64,000 bases of DNA from contig JAPEHQ010000017.1 of assembly GCA_027405735.1 (NCBI GenBank), forward strand, positions 441,501 through 505,500. The letters run 5' to 3'. Shown here in pieces: positions 14,737 to 24,369 of the stretch. A model generated the notes under the pieces. It had not been told where the DNA came from, searched no databases, and worked only from the letters and a program-made list of their open reading frames with translations. Source of the DNA: Mucor racemosus (Eukaryota > Mucoromycota > Mucoromycetes > Mucorales > Mucoraceae). How positions within the stretch are numbered: position 1 is the stretch's first letter; the number at the start of each line of letters is the position of its first letter. The position numbers were made by a program, and so were the translations under genes.

Positions 14737-15231
14737 CAGTCGTGATTCGATTTAGTGGAATCGTTGGGAGGGAGAAAAGTGTCCACTAAATCGAATTTTC
14801 CACTAAATCGAATAAATCATTTTCCGTAATATTGGATCAAAAAATGAGAATAAAAAGGCGTTACTAGTTTATAGTATTAAATGATATTGTTAATAAAGGC
14901 TTTTCATATTGGAGCAACTGAATTAAACAGTGGATAATAAGAAATTTATTAAAAAACTGAGGTAAATTAGGCACGTGATTTGGTTATTCTCCATATTTCT
15001 TCTAATTTCATGGCTACCAGATCAAGCTATTACCGGCTAAATACAGTTTTATCCAATAGTATTTATATTTTACGAATATAGTGGACTGGTAGGAACGAAA
15101 TTGTCCACTATCCACTGAATCGATTCAGTGGATTTAGGCAGTAAAATTATGAAAAAAAAACGGGAGATTTCAAACTGTCCATTAAATCGAAAATCCGTTA
15201 TTCATGAGTCCACTAAATCGAATCACGACTG
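14737..15231. mobile_element. Non-autonomous pogo/Tc1-mariner-like MITE
   Basis: A 495-bp segment bounded by long terminal inverted repeats starting CAGTCGTGATTCGATTTAGT at the left and reading the complement (ACTAAATCGAATCACGACTG) at the right, each flanked by TA. Terminal CAGT plus a TA duplication is the hallmark of pogo/Fot1-type elements. The motif CCACTAAATCGAAT recurs several times near both ends in both orientations, as subterminal repeats. There is no transposase ORF, so it would move only with an enzyme supplied elsewhere. Confidence 0.85.
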
Positions 15232-15522
15232 TATACAATTTAGACATACACATCAACATATACGACATTTTCTCAACGATAACACGCCTTATATGGTTTC
15301 ATCACTTCAATCATGTGCTCAACTCAGTGCCATTTAACAGTACAATAGTCTCAAAGAAAATATGCTCAGAGCTATATAGAATGTCTAATATGAATGACTT
15401 GTAGGATAATATATATATATATGATATTAATATGGCAGGTCACTTTACCTAGTATACACCTTGTCCATCACTATGATGAGTTTCAATTTTCTTTTTTTAA
15501 ATAAAATTTAAAACTTTCATCC

Positions 15523-15558
<36 letters not shown>

Positions 15559-16546
15559 ATTTTGGAAAAAAAAATTTACTCTTTCGTGTATTTCTCCAAA
15601 AATTATTAATTAAAACTATAAACTAAATTAAGAGTTATAAATAGATTCTTAAGCTCTGCATCGAATGGTGGTATTGTTTTATAATTTTTTCACCAAAATA
15701 TTTGCACAATTTGAGAAAATAAAAAAAACGGTTTTATCCACAAAAGTCTATTTTATGAATAATTAGCAAACAACTAAATGCTTTCATATGGTGTAGGGAA
15801 AAAATATGGTCATTTTGAGCTTAGGAAAGCTATAGTAAAAATCCTGTTTTCGGGATCAAAACGTCAATTATACGATTTTTGTCGATTTTTGCCTGTATCT
15901 GTAAGGGTTTTGAGGTCGATCCACATCATGTTTTTTATCACAAAAAAAACCTGATATTAAAATGAAGCAACATGGCACTTGCTCCAAGAAATAGTTTGGG
16001 CGTATTTTGAGCCTCAGATTTGTGCAAAAAGTGAATAAAACAATTCTTTAAAAATACCGCCTTTTTGTGTATTTTGGCATAAATGTGCGTAATTGAGGAT
16101 AAATTTTGTATAATTTAGACGTATTTATGTGTCTGGGTTTGTTCATTTGGGCATGGATTAGTATAAAATGTTGATCTTTCATTTTATTTTGTATTAAATC
16201 GCCTATTTTTATGGCTGTAACACAATGCAGTTATTGTGACTCAAAAGGCAATTGAGGCAATAACTTGTTATAATCACTTTAATAAGCATGTAGGTTTTGA
16301 TCGCTATTGTAAGATTGATCAATAAACTCTATTTGCAACATTTGCATTGCTCAAAAAGTATAAATTCTTTATTCTATAACGTGTACAAGTACGCTTAGTA
16401 TTCTTAATGTAATAACCCGTGTTTTATGATTTATAATAAATTTAATATTCAAACAAGATTCAATTGCAATACAACATATATGTATAGACTTTAAAGACAA
16501 CTATTGAAATAAGCATAATAAATTTAAAAAGAATCAATTTACTGTA
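15232..16546. other. Intergenic, poly(A) tract, nothing else recognised
   Basis: Contains a run of about 31 A at 15524-15554 followed by an AT-rich stretch with no supportable ORF. The A run may mark the 3' end of a decayed retroelement, but no remnant of coding sequence was found before it. Confidence 0.5.
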
Positions 16547-16833
16547 TTAGTTTTTTTTTGTCTTCTTGATCTTGGCTTTATCATCATTATCATCATCAAC
16601 TTTTCTTTTTACACCGACAGTAGGCGTCTTTTTTAAACGAGCAGTAGTAGAATATTCTACCTCTTTCAATATCAATGCGATATTGAGTTGATTTTTTTAT
16701 AACAAACTCTTTCACCTTCTCAACTTTTGAGAGCTTTTTGTATGTCGCATTTTTGACGTCTTCTACTTGTTTTCAGGCAATCTTTCCAGGAAAAATAAAC
16801 TCCGGGTTCCTTACCCACGGATACAGCATAATC

Positions 16834-16900
<67 letters not shown>

Positions 16901-16932
16901 CAATTGTGTATTATATATATAAAAAAAACCAC
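16547..16932 (-). pseudogene. RNase H1-type hybrid-binding (viroplasmin/Cauli_VI) domain gene, broken by two frameshifts
   Basis: The minus strand encodes DYAVSVGKEPGVYFSWKDCL, the typical start of the hybrid-binding domain that precedes RNase H1. It is followed in the next frame by QVEDVKNATYKKLSKVEKVK and in a third frame by a basic tail (VGVKRKVDDDD...KIKKTKKN) that looks like a nuclear localisation signal. Both frame changes fall in A-runs and each is explained by one extra A, so this is either a decayed copy or two homopolymer sequencing errors. The domain is directly preceded by about 22 tyrosines from a (TAC)n repeat. Likely start ATG at 16930-16932. The full RNase H catalytic domain is absent. 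Confidence 0.7.
16834..16900 (-). repeat. (GTA/TAC)22 trinucleotide repeat encoding poly-Tyr
   Basis: Sixty-seven bases of perfect GTA repeat on the plus strand. Read on the minus strand, in frame with the hybrid-binding domain, it gives about 22 consecutive Tyr codons. The family normally starts with one or two tyrosines, so this looks like expansion of an existing Tyr codon. Confidence 0.9.
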
Positions 16933-17019
16933 AATTGCCTCCTACCTATAATAAAGTAAAAATATAGTTACTACAGGTATATTATTGCCATATATTACAT
17001 TATATAGTAAACTTACCAA

Positions 17020-17518
17020 TTACTCAAGCCTATCAAAGTATCTAAGCTCTCCAATTTTTATACTTTCGTCATCGTGATGGAAGAGACAGACTTCCACCGA
17101 GCTATTAAAACGAACATGTCGTTGAAGTGGACTATTGTCCACTTCTGTATTCTCCAACTCCACGGTGTCCTGGGATGAGCCCATAGGGACAGTGTCACTG
17201 GAGGATACCGACATGTTGTCATAAATTGGCACGGATGGCAAGCCAATTGATGATAATGATGATGGTGATGGAGGGGAAGGTGTGGGGAGGGAGACAAAAG
17301 AAGAGATAATGAGAGAGAGTGGAATGGAAGGAAAGATAGGCGGAGAGACAGGAAGAGAGACAGGGATAGAGGGTGGACTAGAGGAGGCGAGAGGAGAGCT
17401 TGATGGTACCGACACATCAAGACAAACAGAATGAGTTCCCTTCTGCTGTCTAGATGGTGGCTGCTCATCAAGCTCATCCTCTGCCTTTCTCTTTCGGCTA
17501 GGAGAAGGAGCGTACTAT
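17020..17518 (-). CDS. Proline/serine-rich hypothetical protein with RVxF-like motif (partial model)
   Basis: An open frame of about 165 codons runs from an apparent acceptor (atatag before 17518) to a TAA at 17020-17022. It begins SPSRKRKAEDELDEQPPSRQ, a good basic nuclear signal, passes through a long Ser/Pro-rich low-complexity stretch, and ends in a better conserved-looking segment (QRHVRFNSSVEVCLFHHDDE). The HVRF with a following V.VC resembles PP1-docking RVxF motifs, which is only suggestive. No initiating ATG lies in this exon, so an upstream exon is missing or the gene is a fragment. A GTAAGT donor sits 4 nt past the stop, so it may instead splice into the neighbouring hybrid-binding-domain exon after a frameshift. 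I do not recognise the family. Confidence 0.4.
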
Positions 17519-17540
17519 ATATGACAATAGCTAGACGCAA

Positions 17541-18199
17541 ATTACAAAAAATTTGGACGCTTATATTTGATAGATTCTTACATCATATGAAGTTCCAGAT
17601 CTTAATTGCATTTTTAATTTTTAAATTTATATGTAAATCGATAGAGTTTATGGTAAAAGAAGGCAGTAAAAGACGCGATTTTGATATAAAAAAAAAGAGA
17701 AAGAAAAAGGATTTACAATAACTATCAGCTTAAATACGTTGAATACCATGCCATGACAGTTTAGTTTGGCGTATACCATTTTTTCAAAATACAAAAATCG
17801 CTTCCCATATACGTTATTTAGTTTATTTAACTCATCACAAAAAAAATAAAGCAGCTCAAGATAACTGTTTTTTTGTGGATTTATATCTAGACATACGTTC
17901 TCTCCATATTCATACCTTCGATTCACGAAAAAGTTAACAAATATCGTCAAGTATCTTCTTTGGAAGCTTAAAGCGGAACCTCAATTTTAGAAAATAATAT
18001 TCTTTGATAGATGGATTTGGACACTTTTCGTTTTTTTTTTGCTTACTTTTGCGAATTCGAAGACAATAGTGCTAATAAGTACAAGAATAAAAAATATATA
18101 AATATACAAAATAAAGTGCTTTATGTACTGAAAAAAAAAGTAAACTTTTATAACACTAAAATATCCCATGAAAATCCTTTAACCAGAAAAACGCTTTTG
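17541..18199. other. Intergenic, nothing recognised
   Basis: AT-rich sequence with only short, unsupported ORFs on both strands. No RNA gene or terminal repeat is seen. Confidence 0.5.
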
Positions 18200-18338
18200 A
18201 GCCAAAACTAAAAATTTTAAGTATATAATGTTCAATATTAAGTTTTCAAGCAATTTTGGTTAATAATATCTACAATTTTCTCTCACAATGCTGGGCATTT
18301 TGACGTTGTTTTGGATGTTAAAAATGGTTTTTTCTGTT
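18200..18338 (-). repeat. Dispersed repeat family Q, copy 3, segment beyond the LINE 3' end
   Basis: Read on the minus strand, this diverged segment matches the part of family Q that follows the CATGATTTT.ATCAAAA site (compare 40240-40360: acagaaaaa..., then attgtgagagaaaattgtag). Together with 23919-24000 it forms one family Q copy split by the LINE. Confidence 0.65.
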
Positions 18339-18346
18339 TTTTGATC

Positions 18347-18350
<4 letters not shown>

Positions 18351-18389
<39 letters not shown>
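18351..18389 (-). repeat. Poly(A) tail of the LINE (poly-T on plus)
   Basis: Thirty-nine T on the plus strand directly after the ttttgatcaaaa of the left target duplication and before the 3'UTR of the element. It marks the priming end of reverse transcription. Confidence 0.9.
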
Positions 18390-18392
<3 letters not shown>

Positions 18393-18485
18393 GATAAAGA
18401 TTTATTGAATAAACTTATCAGGGGGAATATTAAAAAAAGAGATTCAGGTGTATGGAATAGTGACCTGTCTCGGAAAAGCTATGAA

Positions 18486-21400
18486 TTAGTCTAAGTTATT
18501 GAGCGTGGAAATGTAACGAATGAGCTTGGTAGAGGAGTCCAGTACGGCCTGGTCTACTATCTCAATTTGATCAAAGTAAAGTCGCCAGTGGGCGTTCCAA
18601 ATGGATGTTAAAATACTCGAAAAGAGTTCAAAATGGTTAATTTTTAAGGCGGAATCTAATCGTTTGTAATGGATAACATTCAAAGAGATTATGTCTTGGT
18701 ATAGTTTGTCTAAACGTAGTGGGGGAGTGAAGTCAATGTACAGGTGAAAGAAATTGCGCCATATATCAAGATGGGTTGGACAGGTAATTAGAAGATGACT
18801 GGAGGTCTCGATCTGACCACAGTAGGGACATCGATCATCTGGTAGTTTGAGAATATGACAGATGTTGGCCTTAGCGGGGATCTTGTTGTGTATCAATCTG
18901 AACCACAGATTTCTAGGTGTGCTCTTCATATTTGTGGCCAGGAACAGTTTCATATGAGACCTGTTTAAGGTTGCGGAAATGTTCAAAAGGGGTCGGTTAG
19001 TCCCCTGATAGAGCTGGCGTAGCTGTTTGTGCGGCAATGACAAGGCGATGACGCCTTGGTACTGTAGAGATTGTAGGCAAGGTTTGAAATCAGGGACCGG
19101 AGAGTAAAGGGGGCTAGGTCCTTGTATGATGGACAACTGTATGGTGACGAAAGGTAAGAACTGTAAGGTACCTGAATTAAAACTGTTTTTTAATCTATTC
19201 AAAAGGTTAGGATGTTTGCACGTCTGTCGCTCCTGAAACATCAAGGAATCTCCCGTGGGACCCATTTGAAGAAAGGCAAATGCTTTGGAAGAGAGGATGG
19301 ACGCATTTTTAAATACATTTGGCAGTTCGACTACATTGGGTCTGCATAGTGCCAGGAACGGAAGTTCTAGGGCAGTAGAGGCAGAGAGGGTTGTGGTAGC
19401 AGGAAGGGCTGTGTGTTCGATAGCATCAAGGCTTTTCAGTAGAGGAGACAGCGTATGGAGGCCGCGAAGTTGGGACGGATATCTTGCTTCTTTGAATAGT
19501 AGCGGAACTTGGTAATGTGTAGTATTAAAGCTAAGCTGTATGTAACTGGTCAACATGGACCACAGAAAACCTGGCAGTGGCGCGCAATGCTGGTTATCCT
19601 GTAGTAGGGCTTTGGCATATCTCATCTGAAGGACGTTTTGTTGAGCGGAAATGTCTATCACCGAGAGGCCGCCCTCTAGTTTATCATAATACATTACGGA
19701 TTTTTTCAAAACCGGGAAGATCTTGTGGGTGACGAACTGATAGATGATCGATGAAATTTTACGAAAGAAATAGGCGGGTAGAGCAGTGATACGAAGCACA
19801 TGCCAGAACCGAGCGAGAAACAGAGAGTTGGCCATGTGAGCTCGCCCATAAACTGATATCTGTCTGGATACGTGTATGTTGACGGCTGCCTGAAGTTTTA
19901 GTATTGTTTCGTTGCAGTACATATCCCTTTGTGCATGACTAAAGTAGATAGGATACCCGAGATACCTTAGGTAGTGATTACTTTTGTTATCGAACCATTG
20001 AAACTGAAGTTGCTTGATCTTAATTCGGAATGCTGGTATCATACGAGTGGAATCTCCGGATAGTGGAAAGGCCACCGACTTATGATAGTTCACTCTTGAG
20101 TTAGAAGCGCGACTATAGCATTCAAGGTGGGTTTGTAATCGTTCCAGTTCTTTTCGCGTGTTGATAATGACTAATAGGTCATCGGCGTATGCCAGGACTT
20201 TGATGGGCTTATGAGAGGTGTGATGGACAATAGCCTGAGCAGGACGAGAGGCGACGTAGTACCCTTTAATATCATCGTCGTTTAATATCATTCGTATGAA
20301 CGGTTCCAATGCAATGTTAAACAGAATCGGTGAAATAGCATCTCCTTGACGGAGACCTCTTCTCTGATGAACTGTAGGTGTAAAGAAACCATTCATATTA
20401 ACAACAATATTATTGCTAAAAAAGAGAGTCTTGATACAAGTTATGAGTTGAGGGGGGAAGCCGAATTTTTTCATAACTGAGCATATATACTGAGCATTTA
20501 CATAGTCGTAAGCTTTGGCACTGTCGATGGCAATACCAATGCTGGCTGATTGGAGGTGGGTAGCGTCTTCCATCATGATCTTGAGGGCCAAACCATGATC
20601 ACCGATAAATCTTTCCGGCATAAAGCCAGCTTGATAATGTGATATGATTGATTTCGAAGCTTCAATAACTCTTCGATTAAGGATTCTAGTGAAAACTTTA
20701 CAGTCCGTGTTGATGAGCGATATGGGTCGCCAGTTGGCGAGATCCTCCAAATTTCCTTTCTTAGGTAGCATAACAATGCATGTTTCCTGCCAAGATTGTG
20801 GAAAAATGGCTTTGTTGAGAGCATCATTGTACACTGCATAGACGAGGTCTTTACATTCGGGATGTTCGATTATCAAGCGAAGGATTGGGTACGGTATCCC
20901 ATCACGACCAGGGCTACTGACCTTGGGGCTTCGTTGGACGCCTTCAATAATTGTTGGTAGGTCCAGTTCCGAGACAATTTCTTCAGCATTAGATGTTGAA
21001 ATGGTAGAATTGATGTTATCAAGCAGGGTGTTGAGGGAAAACCGGTGAATGGGGTCATCAGCGTATAAATCTTGATAGAAATGATGAACTGCCCCCAGTT
21101 TATCAGCCGTTGTTAAGCAATCGTTCCCTGTGGACGGGTGTACGATGTTAGTAAATTGTCTGCGAACGGAGCGTTGTTTAATGGTTCGTTGTAGGTAACC
21201 AACGTCTCGTTCGTTGTTCTCTATCCAGTTTTTGCCGGCTCTTAGGATGGCTGTTTCGGCTATTTCGTGTTCGATAGTAGCGATCTCATTCTCAAGAGGA
21301 GGTAGTAGATCGTTCAGGAGCTCTGGCGACGATTTGTATCTACGAAGGAGGTTATTCCTGTTACTCTGTAATTCCCGTAATTTTCGCTGACGCCAAGAGG

Positions 21401-21812
21401 ATCGATTTCGGCAATATGACTGAGTCAGTTTGCGAACGTATCCTTTAAGGCGATCCCATTTAACCTGGCTGGAGTCCGAAGAGTCTGCCAAGATGTTGTT
21501 CATGAAGTGCGAGATACCTTTGTCTATCTTGCTTATATATTTGTCTTGCTTAACGAGGTATGGATTGCCCCTCCACAGGCCACGACCAGTATTTAGCTTT
21601 CCCAGTCTTAATTTGATGGAGAGCAGTGCATGATCGGTCCAAGATGGATGTAGGAATTCCAAAAATGGGTCGAAATATTTACTACGAAACTGATGCCCTA
21701 CGAAGATGTAATCGATGCAGGACATGTTCTTTTTGCGCTTAAATGTACTAGTGTATTCATTATCCTCGACACTGTTGATGCCGTCGTGGAAATGTGTCCT
21801 CATGAAGGTCAT
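18486..21812 (-). CDS. LINE ORF2, main part: reverse transcriptase and C-terminal zinc finger
   Basis: 1108 codons open from ATG at 21812. The first about 50 residues complete the endonuclease domain (KKNMSCIDYIFVG, with the SDH-like region following as SWTDHALLSIKLRLG). The RT domain holds GIAIDSAKAYDYV with the first catalytic Asp, RGLRQGDAISPILFNIALEP, and the YADD box (VLAYADDLLVIIN). The C-terminus has the zf-RVT type finger CPYCGQIETSSHLLITCP. No RNase H domain is seen. It is separated from the rest of ORF2 by a single frameshift near 21820-21850; the upstream frame stops at TGA overlapping this ATG (ATGA). Confidence 0.93.
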   Translation of the reverse strand: MTFMRTHFHDGINSVEDNEYTSTFKRKKNMSCIDYIFVGHQFRSKYFDPFLEFLHPSWTDHALLSIKLRLGKLNTGRGLWRGNPYLVKQDKYISKIDKGISHFMNNILADSSDSSQVKWDRLKGYVRKLTQSYCRNRSSWRQRKLRELQSNRNNLLRRYKSSPELLNDLLPPLENEIATIEHEIAETAILRAGKNWIENNERDVGYLQRTIKQRSVRRQFTNIVHPSTGNDCLTTADKLGAVHHFYQDLYADDPIHRFSLNTLLDNINSTISTSNAEEIVSELDLPTIIEGVQRSPKVSSPGRDGIPYPILRLIIEHPECKDLVYAVYNDALNKAIFPQSWQETCIVMLPKKGNLEDLANWRPISLINTDCKVFTRILNRRVIEASKSIISHYQAGFMPERFIGDHGLALKIMMEDATHLQSASIGIAIDSAKAYDYVNAQYICSVMKKFGFPPQLITCIKTLFFSNNIVVNMNGFFTPTVHQRRGLRQGDAISPILFNIALEPFIRMILNDDDIKGYYVASRPAQAIVHHTSHKPIKVLAYADDLLVIINTRKELERLQTHLECYSRASNSRVNYHKSVAFPLSGDSTRMIPAFRIKIKQLQFQWFDNKSNHYLRYLGYPIYFSHAQRDMYCNETILKLQAAVNIHVSRQISVYGRAHMANSLFLARFWHVLRITALPAYFFRKISSIIYQFVTHKIFPVLKKSVMYYDKLEGGLSVIDISAQQNVLQMRYAKALLQDNQHCAPLPGFLWSMLTSYIQLSFNTTHYQVPLLFKEARYPSQLRGLHTLSPLLKSLDAIEHTALPATTTLSASTALELPFLALCRPNVVELPNVFKNASILSSKAFAFLQMGPTGDSLMFQERQTCKHPNLLNRLKNSFNSGTLQFLPFVTIQLSIIQGPSPLYSPVPDFKPCLQSLQYQGVIALSLPHKQLRQLYQGTNRPLLNISATLNRSHMKLFLATNMKSTPRNLWFRLIHNKIPAKANICHILKLPDDRCPYCGQIETSSHLLITCPTHLDIWRNFFHLYIDFTPPLRLDKLYQDIISLNVIHYKRLDSALKINHFELFSSILTSIWNAHWRLYFDQIEIVDQAVLDSSTKLIRYISTLNNLD

Positions 21813-22369
21813 GAAAGCCTTGGTCGAGCACTGTGTCCAGATGGAAGATTACTCTCAAAGGAAAAATTGAAGTCTCCCATGACCACCATACGTTGCAATA
21901 CTTCCACAAAGTTGTTTAAGTTTTTTAAATGATCCAACACTTCTGAATAAAAGATATGTCGGCGACGATTTTCATCCGAAGCGGGTGCGTACATATTGAG
22001 CACGTACATAGGTTCTATATTGTGGTTTCCCAAGATGGTCAGTTTAACTAATATAAACCGTTGATCTGGAGAGATAAATTGTTGTTCCATGTTGATATTT
22101 GTGTTAAAGTTGATGATTCCGCATTTTGTTGTCCAAAATGATTGATGTGGTTGTTGCATTTTATATTTAATTTGTTCTATTTGTTCTTCTAAGGTTGATT
22201 GATGAAAGTTGGTTTCTTGACAGGCAAGAATGTCAAATTGTTGGGAACATAAGTATTTCGTTAGACGATCAGACAATTGGGGTCTATATTGTTTAAGTAT
22301 ATACCGGCAATTGATTGAGCCTAACTTGATATTTATGTCCTTTTTCTTATTGTTATTATTATTCATCAT
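21809..22369 (-). CDS. LINE ORF2, N-terminal part: apurinic-type endonuclease
   Basis: 186 codons carrying the EEP/APE endonuclease core: GSINCR near the start, DILACQETNF with the catalytic Glu, YVLNMYAPASDENRR, and VVMGDFNFSFE with the metal-binding Asp-Asn. It nicks target DNA to prime reverse transcription. The reading frame ends at 21809 just where the RT frame begins, so one frameshift divides a normally single ORF2. Without that lesion the two parts would be continuous. Confidence 0.9.
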   Translation of the reverse strand: MMNNNNNKKKDINIKLGSINCRYILKQYRPQLSDRLTKYLCSQQFDILACQETNFHQSTLEEQIEQIKYKMQQPHQSFWTTKCGIINFNTNINMEQQFISPDQRFILVKLTILGNHNIEPMYVLNMYAPASDENRRRHIFYSEVLDHLKNLNNFVEVLQRMVVMGDFNFSFESNLPSGHSARPRLS

Positions 22370-22383
22370 AATAATAACGTTTT

Positions 22384-23904
22384 TTATTGTAAATTGGTTG
22401 CGGATCTGGGAGAGCTTTTAAAGCTACCCTTTTTATTAGATCCCTTAGTGTGCTTAAGACTATGTAATTTGTCACTTTCAGTAGAAAGTTTGTGCCTGAG
22501 TAGCTTCCTCTTCGCCAAGGCGGCTGCATTAGCGGCTCTCTTACGAGATACTTCCTCGACGGAATCCTCTGGCAATATTAACATATCGTTCATCTCAGAA
22601 TCGGAATCAATGTCCTCCAGCATGACATCCTCCTCAGGGTGAACTTCAACGACTTCTTCCTCGCGGGAAGAAAACTCCAAAACGGTAGATGGCTCCTTAC
22701 CACCTTCCTCAAGCATCTCTGCCTGTTGCTTACCTGCATTTTCATCAAGGATCAAACCGTCCTCCCCAAGATCAGTTTCATCTTGAGAATTTGCGTCAGC
22801 GTTAGTACTGGATAGCTGAGTCTCGGAAGGCTTGATGGTTGAAACTTCAGACTTAAGTGCGTCGTCCTGACTGGAGACCACGGCTGGTTCATCGATGTTG
22901 ATTGTATTACTGATGGTAGATACCTTATCACCGACAACGGTAACCTTGACCTGTTTCTCGGTCTTATTAGCTGCCTCACGGGTCATTATCGTAACCTGTT
23001 TGGATGGCGGAGCGTCACGCTTGGCTCTCTTGCGGTTCCGGTTACTATCGGGACAGTCAGCAATGAGATGGTCCAGGCTCTTGCAAATAAAGCAGGCCTT
23101 GCGCTGTTGGAGAGTAATCGGGCAGTCAGCAAAAACATGGTCCTCGACGTGGCAACGATTACAGATTGGTTTCATATTTGTATAAACAAGATGCAATTCC
23201 TCAGCACCCTCCCATGCTGGAATGCGTGCTTGCAAATCCTTGAAGAGATGCTCCTTGTCCTTGGGCTTACAAAGGGTTACGAAGCCTTTGCCAACAAACC
23301 AATTACCTTCTACGGTGTGATGTAGACCTATTTCTAGGATTTCACCATACTTTTGAAAGATCTCGATGAGGCGAGGCTTCAAAAATTCAGGGCCCTCATA
23401 TGGAATATTAGAGATCCCCACTCTAATTACCGAGGTGTCCTTGTGAAGCGTACGCTCGACGGGTATTTTAACGTTGTTCAATTTGAATTCTTTCTTGAGG
23501 GCTGCTTCACGGTCCTCGGAAGAAACAAAATTGAGCTCGATATAATGATGTTCTTTACCAACTCTACGCATTCTGATACCAAGGCCGTTCGGGTATTGGT
23601 CGCGTAGGCATTTGTTGAGTGCCTTTTCTTTGAGGTTCAACGAGTTGAAAGCTGCAAATGGAATCACAATTGAATTTTTATCCTTTGCTTCGATAAATAT
23701 TTTGCCTGCTGGTGTCAAGTTGTGGCGATCATCTTTCTTCTCGGTAGAGTCGAGGAGGAAGGGATCACGCTGTTGATCTTTTACTGTTTGTGCATATGTC
23801 CTGATATTAAGAGGTTGGTTGTTTGGATTATGGCGGGAATCCCTGGTGCTTCCACCAATGAGATCCTTCGGATTAGAAAAAGTTTCTTTAGCGGAAAGAG
23901 CCAT
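22384..23904 (-). CDS. LINE ORF1: RNA-binding gag-like protein with two CCHC zinc knuckles
   Basis: 506 codons. The middle (about residues 150-240) looks like an RRM-type fold (RVGISNIPYEG ... GEILEIGLHH ... GKGFVTL). Then come two CCHC knuckles, CNRCHVEDHVFADC and CFICKSLDHLIADC, and a basic NRNRKRAKRD stretch. The C-terminal third is acidic and ends basic. It would coat the element RNA in the ribonucleoprotein. Its start codon is one base from the target-site duplication. Fully open, no lesions. Confidence 0.92.
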   Translation of the reverse strand: MALSAKETFSNPKDLIGGSTRDSRHNPNNQPLNIRTYAQTVKDQQRDPFLLDSTEKKDDRHNLTPAGKIFIEAKDKNSIVIPFAAFNSLNLKEKALNKCLRDQYPNGLGIRMRRVGKEHHYIELNFVSSEDREAALKKEFKLNNVKIPVERTLHKDTSVIRVGISNIPYEGPEFLKPRLIEIFQKYGEILEIGLHHTVEGNWFVGKGFVTLCKPKDKEHLFKDLQARIPAWEGAEELHLVYTNMKPICNRCHVEDHVFADCPITLQQRKACFICKSLDHLIADCPDSNRNRKRAKRDAPPSKQVTIMTREAANKTEKQVKVTVVGDKVSTISNTINIDEPAVVSSQDDALKSEVSTIKPSETQLSSTNADANSQDETDLGEDGLILDENAGKQQAEMLEEGGKEPSTVLEFSSREEEVVEVHPEEDVMLEDIDSDSEMNDMLILPEDSVEEVSRKRAANAAALAKRKLLRHKLSTESDKLHSLKHTKGSNKKGSFKSSPRSATNLQ

Positions 23905-23918
23905 GTTTTGATCAAAAT

Positions 23919-24000
23919 CATGAGTGTTGGTAAGGATGAAATGGGGTTCAAAATGTCCGCTAAATAATCTGAATTTTCAGTCTGTACATGTTTAAACGTA
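23919..24000 (-). repeat. Dispersed repeat family Q, copy 3, segment before the LINE 5' end
   Basis: On the minus strand it reads ctgaaaattcaga, then tagcggacatttt, then atccttaccaacactcatga. The same order is found at about 36440-36510 and 40160-40235, so it is the other half of the family Q copy split by the LINE. Confidence 0.8.
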
Positions 24001-24369
24001 ACAAAAGTGATGTATTTTTACATCATATATCTCTCCTTAGTGCTTTCGGTTTGCAGATCTTGGACAATTGCTGTGGGAATATATGTAGTTAATTAATGCT
24101 TGTATATTCATCTGTTTCGAAATTTGCATAAATATACGAATGCATTCTTTAATTTCCAATTTAAATAATCATGAAACTTTGAGGCGTTCGTCCTATTTTG
24201 ACTATTTGAATGATCGACATAAACAAATGCCACCACATTTGGGTTCGTTTATCAGATGCTTCTATATATTTACACTGTTTAATAAGAATATGTTTATTTG
24301 TTTATAAGGTTTTGCATATGATGATTCATGCGTTTTTTATTACTTCATACTATGTTAAACAACTAATCA
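24001..24369. other. Intergenic, nothing recognised
   Basis: AT-rich stretch between the family Q remnant and the 3' end of the 3CxxC gene. It should hold that gene's 3'UTR. Confidence 0.5.

Larger units (their letters stand above)
18339..23918 (-). mobile_element. Non-LTR (LINE) retrotransposon, near full length, with 13-bp target duplication
   Basis: About 5.55 kb of element (18352-23905) between two copies of ttttgatcaaaat (18339-18351 and 23906-23918). On the minus strand it has ORF1 (zinc knuckles), a 14-nt gap, ORF2 (endonuclease, reverse transcriptase, C-terminal zinc finger), about 95 nt of 3'UTR and a tail of about 39 A. Its base composition is visibly less AT-rich than the flanks. 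It sits inside a copy of dispersed repeat family Q, whose uninterrupted form is at about 40230. The apparent 5' end lies one base before the ORF1 ATG, so there is essentially no 5'UTR; slight 5' truncation is possible. Confidence 0.93.

Noticed and set aside
16738..16959. Poly-Val ORF on the plus strand
   Set aside because: Shadow of the TAC repeat; the minus strand carries the recognisable hybrid-binding domain.
19285..19515. Plus-strand ORFs within the LINE (also 20644-20841, 23068-23325, 23353-23607)
   Set aside because: They lie opposite the intact RT and ORF1 frames and have no domain signal.
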